Source: Streptomyces flaveolus
Lineage (GTDB): Bacteria > Actinomycetota > Actinomycetes > Streptomycetales > Streptomycetaceae
Reading direction: 5' to 3'
DNA: 64,000 nt
Assembly: GCF_000716535.1 (NCBI RefSeq)
Contig: NZ_JNWV01000023.1
Coordinates: forward strand, 124,001-188,000
The notes under the pieces were generated by a model. That model had not been told where the DNA came from. It made no database searches and saw only the letters and a program-made list of their open reading frames with translations. Positions 8,946-16,209 of the stretch are shown piece after piece. Numbering within the stretch: the first letter of the stretch is position 1; each line of letters opens with the position of its first letter. Position numbers and translations under genes: made by a program.

Positions 8946-9698
8946 ATGGCGCATGCGGGGGACTTCCGGGTCGGTGACGTGCTGTCGGTCGCCTGCCCCT
9001 TCACGCCGGCCAGAGTCGAACGGGGCCTCACGTGGGAGCACGTCTCGGTGCGGTGGCCATGGTGGCGCATCGACACCGACAGCGCGTTCTTCCACTGGAA
9101 CGGGATCGTCGCCCTGGGTGTGGACACGGGCGGGTACGTGGGCCCCGAGGTCGAGTCCGAGTTGTTCCGGACCGACCCGCCACCCGAGCACCTGAAGGCG
9201 GGGGACGTCTGCCGGGTCGGAGTGCCGCCGACCGTGGTGCACGTCACCTCCGTCGACCACCACGATCCCCCGCTGGAGACGGGTTGGCTTCCGCGTCCCG
9301 GGCTGTCCGTGACCGTGCTGCGCCGTGGCCTGTCCTACCGGGAGTTCCCGGACGAGAGCCACCTCGACGGCTCGGGATACAGCATCAACCCGGGCGACGG
9401 TATCCCGTTCTCCTTCGAGTTGTTGATACGGCCGTACGCCTTTCTCCGGCCGGGCGACGAGGTCGCCGACGCCGCGGGGCGGGCCTGGCTCTTCCACGGG
9501 CCGTGGGAGTGGACCGCCTTCGACGGAGCGGGGGCCGGCGCAGGCCCCGAGTGGCCGCTCGTGCTGCTGACCCGCGCAGGGGCGCCCTGCTCCATGGCCG
9601 ACGCGCAGGCAGTGGCCGCAGGCACGGCGACCGGCTCCCACCAGGAGACCGTGCGGCACTGGATGTCCCTCACCGACGCCTCGCCCACGCCCGGCTAG
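8946..9698 (+). CDS. Hypothetical protein
   Basis: 250 residues, ATG 8946, no strong RBS. Codon positions show the high third-position GC expected of a real gene. The protein is soluble, rich in Trp and aromatic residues (VRWPWWRIDTDSAFFHWNGI near residues 37-56), without signal peptide or membrane segments. It may be a beta-rich binding protein. I do not recognise the family. It sits between DUF6461 and a RibD-like reductase gene, apparently transcribed on its own. Confidence 0.65.
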   Translation: MAHAGDFRVGDVLSVACPFTPARVERGLTWEHVSVRWPWWRIDTDSAFFHWNGIVALGVDTGGYVGPEVESELFRTDPPPEHLKAGDVCRVGVPPTVVHVTSVDHHDPPLETGWLPRPGLSVTVLRRGLSYREFPDESHLDGSGYSINPGDGIPFSFELLIRPYAFLRPGDEVADAAGRAWLFHGPWEWTAFDGAGAGAGPEWPLVLLTRAGAPCSMADAQAVAAGTATGSHQETVRHWMSLTDASPTPG

Positions 9699-9891
9699 CA
9701 CGCTGACCCGAGTGGTCGCGGCGGCCACCTCGATGCTGTCCGTGTCCGCCCCGGCACACCGCCGACGGGACCGCTTGGCGACGCGCCGGAAAAAAGTCGC
9801 GGGCCCCTGTCGATCCGGCCGCGTCCCGTTCGACGTCATGATGTGCGGCGCCTTGCCGCACGATGACATGACGGGACCTGCGAGGAAACAC

Positions 9892-10536
9892 GTGGATCAG
9901 CTACTGAGAGTCATGAACTTCAACGTCTCGAGTGATGGGATCGGTGCCGGTGAGCAACAGAGTCTCGAGAGACCGTTCGGCCTTGACCGTCCCGAGAGGC
10001 TCTTCGCCTGGGCCGGAGCCACGGCGAGCTGGCCCATGCGCACGGATCCCGGGGGGAGCCGGGGGCTCGACGACTACTTCACGCGAGACTTCGCACGCAA
10101 CATCGGCGCCGAGATCATGGGCCGCAACAAGTTCGGGCCGCAGCGCGGGCCCTGGCCGGATCATGAGTGGCGCGGCTGGTGGGGCGAGGAGCCCCCGTTC
10201 CGCACGCCGGTGTTCGTCATGACCCATCACAAGCGTCCGTCGTTCACGCTCTCCGACACCACGTTCCACTTCGTCGACGACGACCCGGCCACGGTCCTCG
10301 CACGGGCGCGGGAAGCGGCGCGGGGCCAGGACGTCCGGCTCGGCGGCGGGGTCACCACCATCCGGCAGTTCCTTGATGCCGACCTCGTCGACACCATGCA
10401 CGTGGCGGTCTCGCCGGTGAAGCTGGGGTCCGGTCTGCGACTCTGGGAGTCCCCGGACGAGCTGCTCGACCGGTTCCACCTGGAGGTCGTACCCAGCCCG
10501 AGCGGCGTGACGCACCACCTGTTCTGGCGAAGGTGA
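9892..10536 (+). CDS. RibD C-terminal / dihydrofolate reductase-like protein
   Basis: 214 residues from GTG 9892, chosen because GAGGAAA (9882-9888) precedes it; a longer in-frame extension to 9712 has no such site and poor composition. The fold is the DHFR-like RibD C-terminal domain: LLRVMNFNVSSDGIGAG at the start, GAEIMGRNKFGP, VFVMTHHKRP, and VRLGGGVTTIRQFLDADLVD with the nucleotide-binding GGG. These family members are NADPH-dependent reductases of unknown substrate, separate from true riboflavin synthesis because no deaminase domain or rib genes are near. Confidence 0.88.
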   Translation: MDQLLRVMNFNVSSDGIGAGEQQSLERPFGLDRPERLFAWAGATASWPMRTDPGGSRGLDDYFTRDFARNIGAEIMGRNKFGPQRGPWPDHEWRGWWGEEPPFRTPVFVMTHHKRPSFTLSDTTFHFVDDDPATVLARAREAARGQDVRLGGGVTTIRQFLDADLVDTMHVAVSPVKLGSGLRLWESPDELLDRFHLEVVPSPSGVTHHLFWRR

Positions 10537-10824
10537 CGCGAGGACCCACTCGGGTTCCGGCTGCCACGGCGAGGGGGCGTCCGCCCCGGCGGATGCCCCC
10601 TCACCGCGGATGCGGGCGCGCTCCTCGCGCTGGGCGGCGAGTCCGTCGGGGGGCCGGGCGTTGGCGCTGCGCCGGCTCGGGTGGCGGTGCAGGGCCTGCG
10701 GCTGCGCGGGGTGGCCGTGGTGGCCCCCGATCGCCAGCGGCCTGAACTCGTAGAAGGCGAAGCCCCGGTCGGGGACGCGTACCAGTACCTGCTCCATGCG
10801 GTCGAGCTCGGCGTCGCGATCCAT
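10537..10824 (-). pseudogene. Possible truncated coding remnant, family unknown
   Basis: A leftward frame from ATG 10824 (MDRDAELDRMEQVLVRVPDR, then GFAFYEFRPLAIGGHH) has gene-like composition for about 95 codons, then runs without a stop straight into the antisense of the RibD-like gene. A weak GGAGG lies about 13 bases upstream. This looks like a gene whose 3' end was lost. The rest of the 426-base gap up to 10962 holds nothing I recognise. Confidence 0.3.
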
Positions 10825-10962
10825 GCGACCGCCACGGCCTCCGACCCGGCGAACCCACGAGCTCAGCGCACTGGGTGGCACTCCCTGGCGTCCGCCGAGC
10901 GGCTGTGCGGTTGACTGGGGCCCGCACTGATCGAACGATGCGGGATCCATGGGGGCCATGCG

Positions 10963-11547
10963 GTGAAGAGCAACGACATTCCACTGATGCCGGATGCGGC
11001 GTGGCTGGAGGAACGGCTGGGCGAGGGCTCGCTCTGGCGACCGGACGAGGCCGCCCTGCCGGCCGAGTTGACGCATGCCCAGTCCAGGGAGTTCCTGCTC
11101 ACGGTCGGATTCCCCGCCGTCGACCTGGATGTCGCGGGGATCGACACGAGGCACTTGCGGGACCAGGACGAGTGGGAGCCGCTCGATGCCGACGAGATCT
11201 ACGGGAAACGCTACCCCGACGACGACTCCCCGCCCACGAACTTCTGCTTCACCGTGGCCCTCTGGGGCGATCAGCACCTGATGCTCGGAGCGGCGGACGG
11301 CGGCATCACCCACTACGACCCCAACGGGTGGGACCACGGTGCCGGCTGGAAGGGACTGGCCGCCGATTCGCTCCCTGTGCTCGCCGTGCTCCTCGGGCTG
11401 ATCGCCGAGTCGAGCGACGCCCTGGAATCGGACGACGACGCGGTGCGCGCGGCCGCCGTCGCCGATCTTCGGGAGCGCATGATCGGCCCGGAGCCGTATG
11501 TGGACGACTCAGCCTTCTGGGACGACATCTTCGAATGGCTCGTCTGA
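10963..11547 (+). CDS. SUKH-4 family immunity-like protein
   Basis: 194 residues from GTG 10963. It has the SUKH-4 layout: a short N-terminal part with LLTVGFPAVDLDVAGIDT, a core strand pair (FCFTVALWGDQHLMLGAADG, then GITHYDPNG), and an acidic helical C-terminus with LAVLLGLIAESSD. Members of this superfamily are known as immunity proteins against nuclease and other toxins in contact-dependent systems. No toxin gene is seen nearby, so this is an orphan or works with the following gene. There are 25 bases to the next start, suggesting a shared transcript. Confidence 0.78.
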   Translation: MKSNDIPLMPDAAWLEERLGEGSLWRPDEAALPAELTHAQSREFLLTVGFPAVDLDVAGIDTRHLRDQDEWEPLDADEIYGKRYPDDDSPPTNFCFTVALWGDQHLMLGAADGGITHYDPNGWDHGAGWKGLAADSLPVLAVLLGLIAESSDALESDDDAVRAAAVADLRERMIGPEPYVDDSAFWDDIFEWLV

Positions 11548-11572
11548 CAGCGGAGCGGGACGGAGCGGCCGC

Positions 11573-12244
11573 GTGACCGTACACGACGTGGCCCGGGCGC
11601 TGCCGGGCATCGAGGAACTGCGAGACCACTGCCGTGGGCTCGCCATGCTGGACGCCGTGCTCAGCCCGGAGCTGGACGGGCGGTTCCACTCCTTCGACGC
11701 GCACGGGAAGGAGGGCGAGCGGAGGGCGTCGATGCGGGACGGGCTCGGGAGCGAGTACACGATCGTGTTCTCGGGCGCCGGGGCGTACGTCCGGGGCTTC
11801 GACCACACGTCGCCCATGAGTCCCTGGGCCCGCATGGACGTCCCCGCGGTGTGGCCCGGCGTGCTCGACGACGTGCCTGAGGTCTTCCACCGGTACGTCA
11901 CGGAGCCCGCGTTCCGTGACGAGCACGGGGTCCCCTCCGTCACCTGGTGTCTGTGGCGGCGGGCGACCGACCCCGCCTGGCGGACCGGCGCCATCGTCTT
12001 CCCCGAGAAGGCCGACGGCGACCCGGACGGCGCCGACGTCCTCTTCGAACTCCTCGTCGACCGTTCACCGGAGGCCTACGCACAGTGGGCGTCCGAGTAC
12101 TACGAGACCCCCGTCGACGTCGCGGCCGTCCGCCATGTCCTGGCGGGGCGCCCGATGACGCCGCAGATCGTCGCCCTGCTCAACCCGGAGGTCGAACTCG
12201 CCGGTCTGGCCGAGGACATCGCGCAGACCGGTCACCCGGTCTGA
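11573..12244 (+). CDS. Hypothetical protein downstream of SUKH-4
   Basis: 223 residues from GTG 11573; the longer frame into the upstream gene is an artefact. It is acidic and soluble, with VFSGAGAYVRGFDHTSPMSP, an aromatic middle (VTWCLWRRATDPAW) and a helical C-terminus (AVRHVLAGRPMTPQIVALLN). I do not recognise the family. Close spacing after the SUKH-4 gene suggests a two-gene immunity-type operon. Confidence 0.7.
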   Translation: MTVHDVARALPGIEELRDHCRGLAMLDAVLSPELDGRFHSFDAHGKEGERRASMRDGLGSEYTIVFSGAGAYVRGFDHTSPMSPWARMDVPAVWPGVLDDVPEVFHRYVTEPAFRDEHGVPSVTWCLWRRATDPAWRTGAIVFPEKADGDPDGADVLFELLVDRSPEAYAQWASEYYETPVDVAAVRHVLAGRPMTPQIVALLNPEVELAGLAEDIAQTGHPV

Positions 12245-12275
12245 GGAACCCGTGCGGCCGTCCGGCGGACGTGCG

Positions 12276-12301
12276 GCGGGCCGGGTGACCGCCCGGCCCG
12301 C
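12276..12301 (+). terminator. Hairpin terminator
   Basis: Perfect 10-base arms GCGGGCCGGG (12276-12285) and CCCGGCCCGC (12292-12301) with a 6-base loop, about 30 bases after the stop at 12244. Confidence 0.6.
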
Positions 12302-12407
12302 GACCGCCGTGCGGCTCCAGCGCCCAGGGGTGCCCGCTCGGCCTGGGCAGTGGGCGGTGTCACCCCGGGCGGCGCCGTCCGAAGTGTGGGCGGAGTGCTG
12401 GGGCGGG

Positions 12408-12599
12408 TCAGTTGCGTCCGGCCATGACGCCGCCGTCGACGTCCCAGACGGCGCCGGTGACCCAGCCGGCCTGGTCCGACAGGAGGAAGGCGACGGTGGC
12501 GGCGACGTCGTCGGGGGTGCCGGTGCGGCCGAGGGGGTGGAAGGTGTTGAACCCGTCGAGCGCGGAGTCGACGTCCGGAACCCTTCCTCTCCGCAGGAA
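12408..12599 (-). pseudogene. SDR family oxidoreductase, C-terminal fragment
   Basis: A leftward frame ending at 12408 encodes only the last 60 or so residues of a short-chain dehydrogenase: [20 protein letters not shown], then [20 protein letters not shown] and [10 protein letters not shown]. The Rossmann GxxxGxG motif and the YxxxK active site are absent. Upstream of about 12600 the frame loses all similarity, at the same point where the plus-strand amine oxidase remnant begins. Confidence 0.8.
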
Positions 12600-12625
12600 G
12601 AGCGCCGCATGTCGGACCCCGCCGT

Positions 12626-13381
12626 GACCGCAGAGCCTCGCCTCCGCCCTCACGGCCGCGCTGCCCACCGGCACGGTGCGACTGAACAGCCCCGCGACCG
12701 CCATCCACCCCGACGGCCGCGGAGGGCTTGCCGTGCAGACGCCGGACGGCACCCTCCGCGCCGAGCACGTCGTGCTGGCCCTGCCGCCCGCGCTGGCCGT
12801 GGAGTACATCGACTTCGGGAACACGTTTCCCGCCGGTCTCCTGCGTCTTGCCCGGGCCACGTCGGTCTGGATGGGCGCCGTCGCCAAGGTCGTCGCCCCG
12901 TACCCCTTCGCGTGCTGGCGGGAGAGGGGACTGGACGGTGCCGCGTTCAGCAGGACCTGACCGATGCAGAGGGTTGACGACATGTCAGGGCCCGACGGGC
13001 GGCCTGGCGCGCTGCTCGGATTCGCCAACGCGCACCTTCCGCCCGGGCTTCGACCAGGCCGTCCGCGCACAGCTCGCTCAGCTCTTCGGCCCCGCCGCGG
13101 CCACCCCTGACGCCCTGTACGTGCAGGACTGGAGCGCGGAGCGGTGGACCTCCCCCTCCTCCGTCCAGCGCCTGGACGACCACTCCCTCTTCGGTCACCG
13201 CCTCTATCAACGCCCGACGCTCCACGGCCGGCTGCACTGGGCATCGACCGAGACGGCCACCGAGCATGCCGGACACATCGAAGGCGCCCTCGCCTCCGGG
13301 GAGCGCGCGGCCCTGGCCGTCCTGGCAGCGTCGTCCGCCGCGAACGAGCCCGGCATCGACGTCATCAGCGCCGGCACCTAG
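12626..13381 (+). pseudogene. Flavin monoamine oxidase, C-terminal part, disrupted
   Basis: The plus strand encodes the C-terminal half of a flavin amine oxidase. Frame 1 reads [33 protein letters not shown] and [14 protein letters not shown], meets an in-frame TGA at 12958-12960, and continues in the same frame as [19 protein letters not shown]. Near 13030-13040 it shifts to frame 2: [53 protein letters not shown]. The N-terminal FAD-binding half is missing. With a missing 5' half, a stop and a frameshift, this cannot make an enzyme. Confidence 0.85.
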
Positions 13382-13439
13382 TTCGCTCCGTCTCGTGCGC
13401 CGACCCGCAACGGAAGGTTGTGGGCCGGCGCACCGGCGC

Positions 13440-13620
13440 GTCACGACACTCCGCAGGAAGTCGCCTCCATACGAGCCCCTTTCGGACGGCTCCGCACGAA
13501 ACCACTCCACACACCGTACGAAGTCGCCTTAGTAGGAAGCCACTTCGGACGGCACCGTACGAGGCCCTTCGAAAGCACAGTATGAATCCCTTCGGACGCA
13601 CCGTACGAAGGTCCCAACCG
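13440..13620. repeat. Degenerate intergenic repeats (CGTACGA type)
   Basis: At least three diverged copies of a unit containing TTCGGACGGCACCGTACGA (around 13480, 13540 and 13590) plus extra CCGTACGAAG pieces stand in the gap before the MFS gene at 13668. The copies are contiguous or irregularly spaced with no conserved spacers, so it is not CRISPR-like. The rest of 13382-13667 holds no gene. Confidence 0.6.
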
Positions 13621-13667
13621 TGCTCGGCTCCCCCCGTGCACGGCGACACCACCGCCCCGGGAGAGAC

Positions 13668-14933
13668 ATGACCAGCACCGCACCCGCCGGTACGACGCCC
13701 CACATATGCGACCCCGCGCAGGCGCAGCGCCGCATCCTGCGCGTGCTGGTCGCCTCCCAGGTCCTCAGCGGCGCGGGCCTGGCCGCCGGGGTGACCGTAG
13801 GCGCGCTCCTCGCGCAGGACATGCTGGGCTCGACGAGCCTCGCCGGTCTTCCCAGTGCCCTGCTCACCGCCGGATCGGCGCTGACCGCGGTCGCCGTCGG
13901 CCGCATCTCCCAGCATCGCGGCCGCCGTCCCGGTCTCGCCGCCGGGTACCTCACCGGTGCCGTCGGCTCGGCGGGCGTCATCACCGCCGCTGCCCTGGAC
14001 AACCCCGTCCTGCTGTTCATCGCCCTCTTCGTCTACGGCGCGGGCTCCGCCACCAACCTCCAAGCCCGCTACGCAGGAGCCGATCTCGCCCACCCCGGTC
14101 ACCGGGCCCGCGCCGTAGCCACGGTCCTGGTCGCGACCACGCTCGGCGGTGTCGCCGGCCCCAACCTCGCCGCGCCGACCGGCACTTTGGCCGAACGCCT
14201 CGGCATACCGAACCTCGCTGGCCCCTTCATGCTGTCCGGCGCCGCCTACGCGCTGGCGGCGCTCGTCCTCGCCCTCTGGCTGCGCCCCGACCCTCTGCTC
14301 CTGGCCCGTACGGTCGCCGAGGCCGAGGAGGCCGACGCGACCTCGCACCCCGCCGTCTCCGAAGTCGTCGGCAGGGGCGAGGGGCGCGGAGGCGTCGTCC
14401 TCGGCGCACTGGTCATGGTCCTGTCCCAGCTCGTCATGGTCGCGATCATGACGATGACGCCGGTCCACATGCACGACCACGGGCACGGCACCGCCGCGTC
14501 CGGCCTCGTCATCGCCCTCCACATCGGCGCGATGTACCTGCCGTCGCCGCTGACCGGCTGGCTCGTCGACCGCTACACCGGCATGAAGATCGCAGCCGCG
14601 TCCGGCATCACCCTGCTGGCCGCCGGTCTCCTCGCCGCCGCGGCGCCCGGTGACTCCGTCGCCCTCCTCGCGCTCGCCCTGGCCCTGCTGGGGCTGGGCT
14701 GGAACTTCGGCCTCGTCTCCGGTACGGCGATCATCACCGACACCGTGCCGCTGGCCACCCGCGCGCGGACCCAGGGCGTGGTCGACGTCTCCGTCGCCAT
14801 CGCCGGTGCCACCGGCGGCATGGCCTCCGGCATCATGGTGGCCGCCACCAGTTACCCCGCCCTCGCCCTCACCGGCGGCGTCCTCTCGCTCGCTCTCCTT
14901 CCCGCCGTCGCCGCCACCGCCTACCGTCGATGA
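13668..14933 (+). CDS. MFS transporter
   Basis: 421 residues from ATG 13668, with GGGAGAG just upstream. About 12 hydrophobic segments are visible, with the MFS loop signature GRISQHRGRRPG between the second and third helices and a central basic/acidic loop (about residues 200-230). Histidine-rich MHDHGHG lies in a C-terminal-half loop, an unusual feature possibly related to metal or periplasmic sensing. It overlaps the following TusA-like gene by 4 bases (ATGA), so the two are translationally coupled. Substrate unknown; the coupled sulfur-carrier-like protein hints at a sulfur compound. Confidence 0.88.
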   Translation: MTSTAPAGTTPHICDPAQAQRRILRVLVASQVLSGAGLAAGVTVGALLAQDMLGSTSLAGLPSALLTAGSALTAVAVGRISQHRGRRPGLAAGYLTGAVGSAGVITAAALDNPVLLFIALFVYGAGSATNLQARYAGADLAHPGHRARAVATVLVATTLGGVAGPNLAAPTGTLAERLGIPNLAGPFMLSGAAYALAALVLALWLRPDPLLLARTVAEAEEADATSHPAVSEVVGRGEGRGGVVLGALVMVLSQLVMVAIMTMTPVHMHDHGHGTAASGLVIALHIGAMYLPSPLTGWLVDRYTGMKIAAASGITLLAAGLLAAAAPGDSVALLALALALLGLGWNFGLVSGTAIITDTVPLATRARTQGVVDVSVAIAGATGGMASGIMVAATSYPALALTGGVLSLALLPAVAATAYRR

Positions 14934-15232
14934 GCCTGGCGAACCAGGAGATCCCAGCGCCGGACATCACCGTCGACGACACCGGCCTGCTCTGTGTCAC
15001 CCTCCTGATGCGCCTGCGCGGGGAAATCGACGGTGCCGAGCCGGGCACCGTGGTCCACGTCGTCGACACCGATCCGGCAGCCCCGCTCGACCTGCCCGCC
15101 TGGTGTCACATGACCGGACACCACTACCTCGGCCCCGCCCCCGATGACGACCGCCCTGTGTACGCCCTCCGGCTCTCGGCCAAGGCCCGTCCCACGGCGG
15201 CCGGCGCCCCGTGGCGCCTCACCGACACGTGA
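14930..15232 (+). CDS. TusA family sulfurtransferase-like protein
   Basis: 100 residues, start ATG 14930 overlapping the MFS stop. The TusA fold is seen in GLLCVTLLMRLRGEIDG, PGTVVHVVDTDPAAPLDLPA and AWCHMTGHHYL. The Cys equivalent to the sulfur-carrying residue is kept, but the usual CPxP motif is degenerate (CVTL). TusA proteins carry persulfide sulfur between enzymes; the altered motif leaves activity uncertain. Coupling with a transporter suggests the pair handles a sulfur-containing substrate. Confidence 0.8.
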   Translation: MSLANQEIPAPDITVDDTGLLCVTLLMRLRGEIDGAEPGTVVHVVDTDPAAPLDLPAWCHMTGHHYLGPAPDDDRPVYALRLSAKARPTAAGAPWRLTDT

Positions 15233-15567
15233 GCGTCATCCGCGGCGGGCCGGCTCCTGCACCGATCGACGGCTCACCCGGCTGCGGCGAAACGCCCAGC
15301 ACCTCGCCGGACCGAACGACCTCAGGCGGACGAGCCGGCGTGAACGGGCGTACCCGGACAGCCGCACGAGAACCGCCGGACCGGAATCTCACCGCTCACT
15401 GGGCAGGTTCCTCCCTCAGCAGACGGGCCGGCCTCGGCCGGGCGGCCGAGGAACGGAGCGTGGGAGGAGTGCATGCGGCGCACCCGCCGGGCGTGCCTCG
15501 CCATGTGTTCCCGAAGGGGCGGCGGGATGGCGATACCGGCCTCGCAACAGGATGTCGGTGCTGGGTA
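15233..15567. other. Gene-free stretch after the TusA gene
   Basis: No frame here has gene-like composition on either strand with a start and RBS. It is probably decayed DNA continuous with the hydrolase remnant that follows. Confidence 0.4.
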
Positions 15568-15712
15568 CCCCAGGGACGCGAGGTCCGAGCCACTGCCGGC
15601 AGCGCGACCATGCGCACATCGACGTCGGGGACCTGCTCGTCCAACGGCTGCCGGCACCAGGGGCCGTGCCACGCGCCGTGTACGGGCAGGAGGGCAGGGA
15701 GGTTGCTCATGG
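15568..15712 (-). pseudogene. Alpha/beta hydrolase, N-terminal fragment with frameshift
   Basis: A good start (ATG 15712 behind AAGGAG) begins an alpha/beta hydrolase: LLPVHGAWHGPWCRQPLDEQ, then VDVRMVALP. The expected continuation SGSDLASLG is found in another frame (about 15568-15597), implying loss of one base near 15598. No nucleophile elbow GxSxG or later part of the protein is present. Upstream regulatory DNA may survive, but the gene is dead. Confidence 0.8.
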
Positions 15713-16068
15713 GGCTCCTTCTGCGGCCGCCGGGCCAGGGCCCCCGCTGGTGTGGCAGCGGATTTGTCGGCGCGGATGCGTCACGTCCGCCTCGGCGTCG
15801 TCCGGACACCGATCACATCTGCAACTGTCCGGCGGATTCAGGGTGAGTGACCGTGCCTCCTCGTCGCGGTCGGCCGACGTGAGACCCCTACGACTCGGAA
15901 GGCGGCATGGCAGGCATTCAACGCGGTAGGAACCCGGTCAAGCACCCACACCCCGAGCCGATTCCCGCACCGCACACCCCGAGTCACACGTACGCACGCG
16001 GACCGGCGACCGCACGCTTTCCTCGTTCGCTACAGCCACGAGCCGGCGGAGGCCGTCACAAGACGACC
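15713..16068. promoter_or_regulatory. Upstream region of the GH2 gene, distal part
   Basis: About 350 bases with no coding-like frame. It leads into three regulatory structures (16069-16192) that precede the GH2 gene. Confidence 0.35.
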
Positions 16069-16089
16069 GGATCGGTCAGAGACCGATCC
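16069..16089. promoter_or_regulatory. Dyad upstream of GH2 gene
   Basis: Perfect 9-base arms GGATCGGTC / GACCGATCC around AGA. It lies just upstream of a TTGACA hexamer (16102-16107) that could be a -35 element, so it may bind an activator or repressor; the protein is unknown. Confidence 0.55.
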
Positions 16090-16131
16090 ACGTATCAGGG
16101 GTTGACATGAGCCGCTGCGCCGCAGAGCCTT

Positions 16132-16145
16132 TGGCAACGTTGTCA
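16132..16145. promoter_or_regulatory. Probable LacI-family operator
   Basis: TGGCAACGTTGTCA is a near-perfect 14-base palindrome (one mismatch pair) with a central ACGT, of the type bound by LacI-family repressors of sugar hydrolase genes in Streptomyces (TGACAACGTTGTCA-like). It sits downstream of a possible -35 hexamer and 65 bases before the GH2 start, a repressing position. Confidence 0.7.
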
Positions 16146-16166
16146 TTCCTACTGCGCCAGACCGGG

Positions 16167-16192
16167 AGCGGTCCGGACTGCACCGCTTTTTT
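16167..16192 (+). terminator. Leader hairpin with T-tract (possible attenuator)
   Basis: Arms AGCGGT (16167-16172) and ACCGCT (16182-16187) are followed by six T residues, a rare combination in this GC-rich DNA. It ends 17 bases before the GH2 start, within the presumed 5' leader. Confidence 0.4.
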
Positions 16193-16209
16193 GATGGGAC
16201 GTCACGCTC

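Noticed and set aside
9712..9891. N-terminal extension of the RibD-like gene to 9712
   Set aside because: GTG 9892 has GAGGAAA upstream and the extension has arginine-rich, non-family sequence.
13440..13620. CRISPR-like reading of the degenerate repeats
   Set aside because: Units are diverged and irregularly spaced, no constant spacer length, no cas genes.
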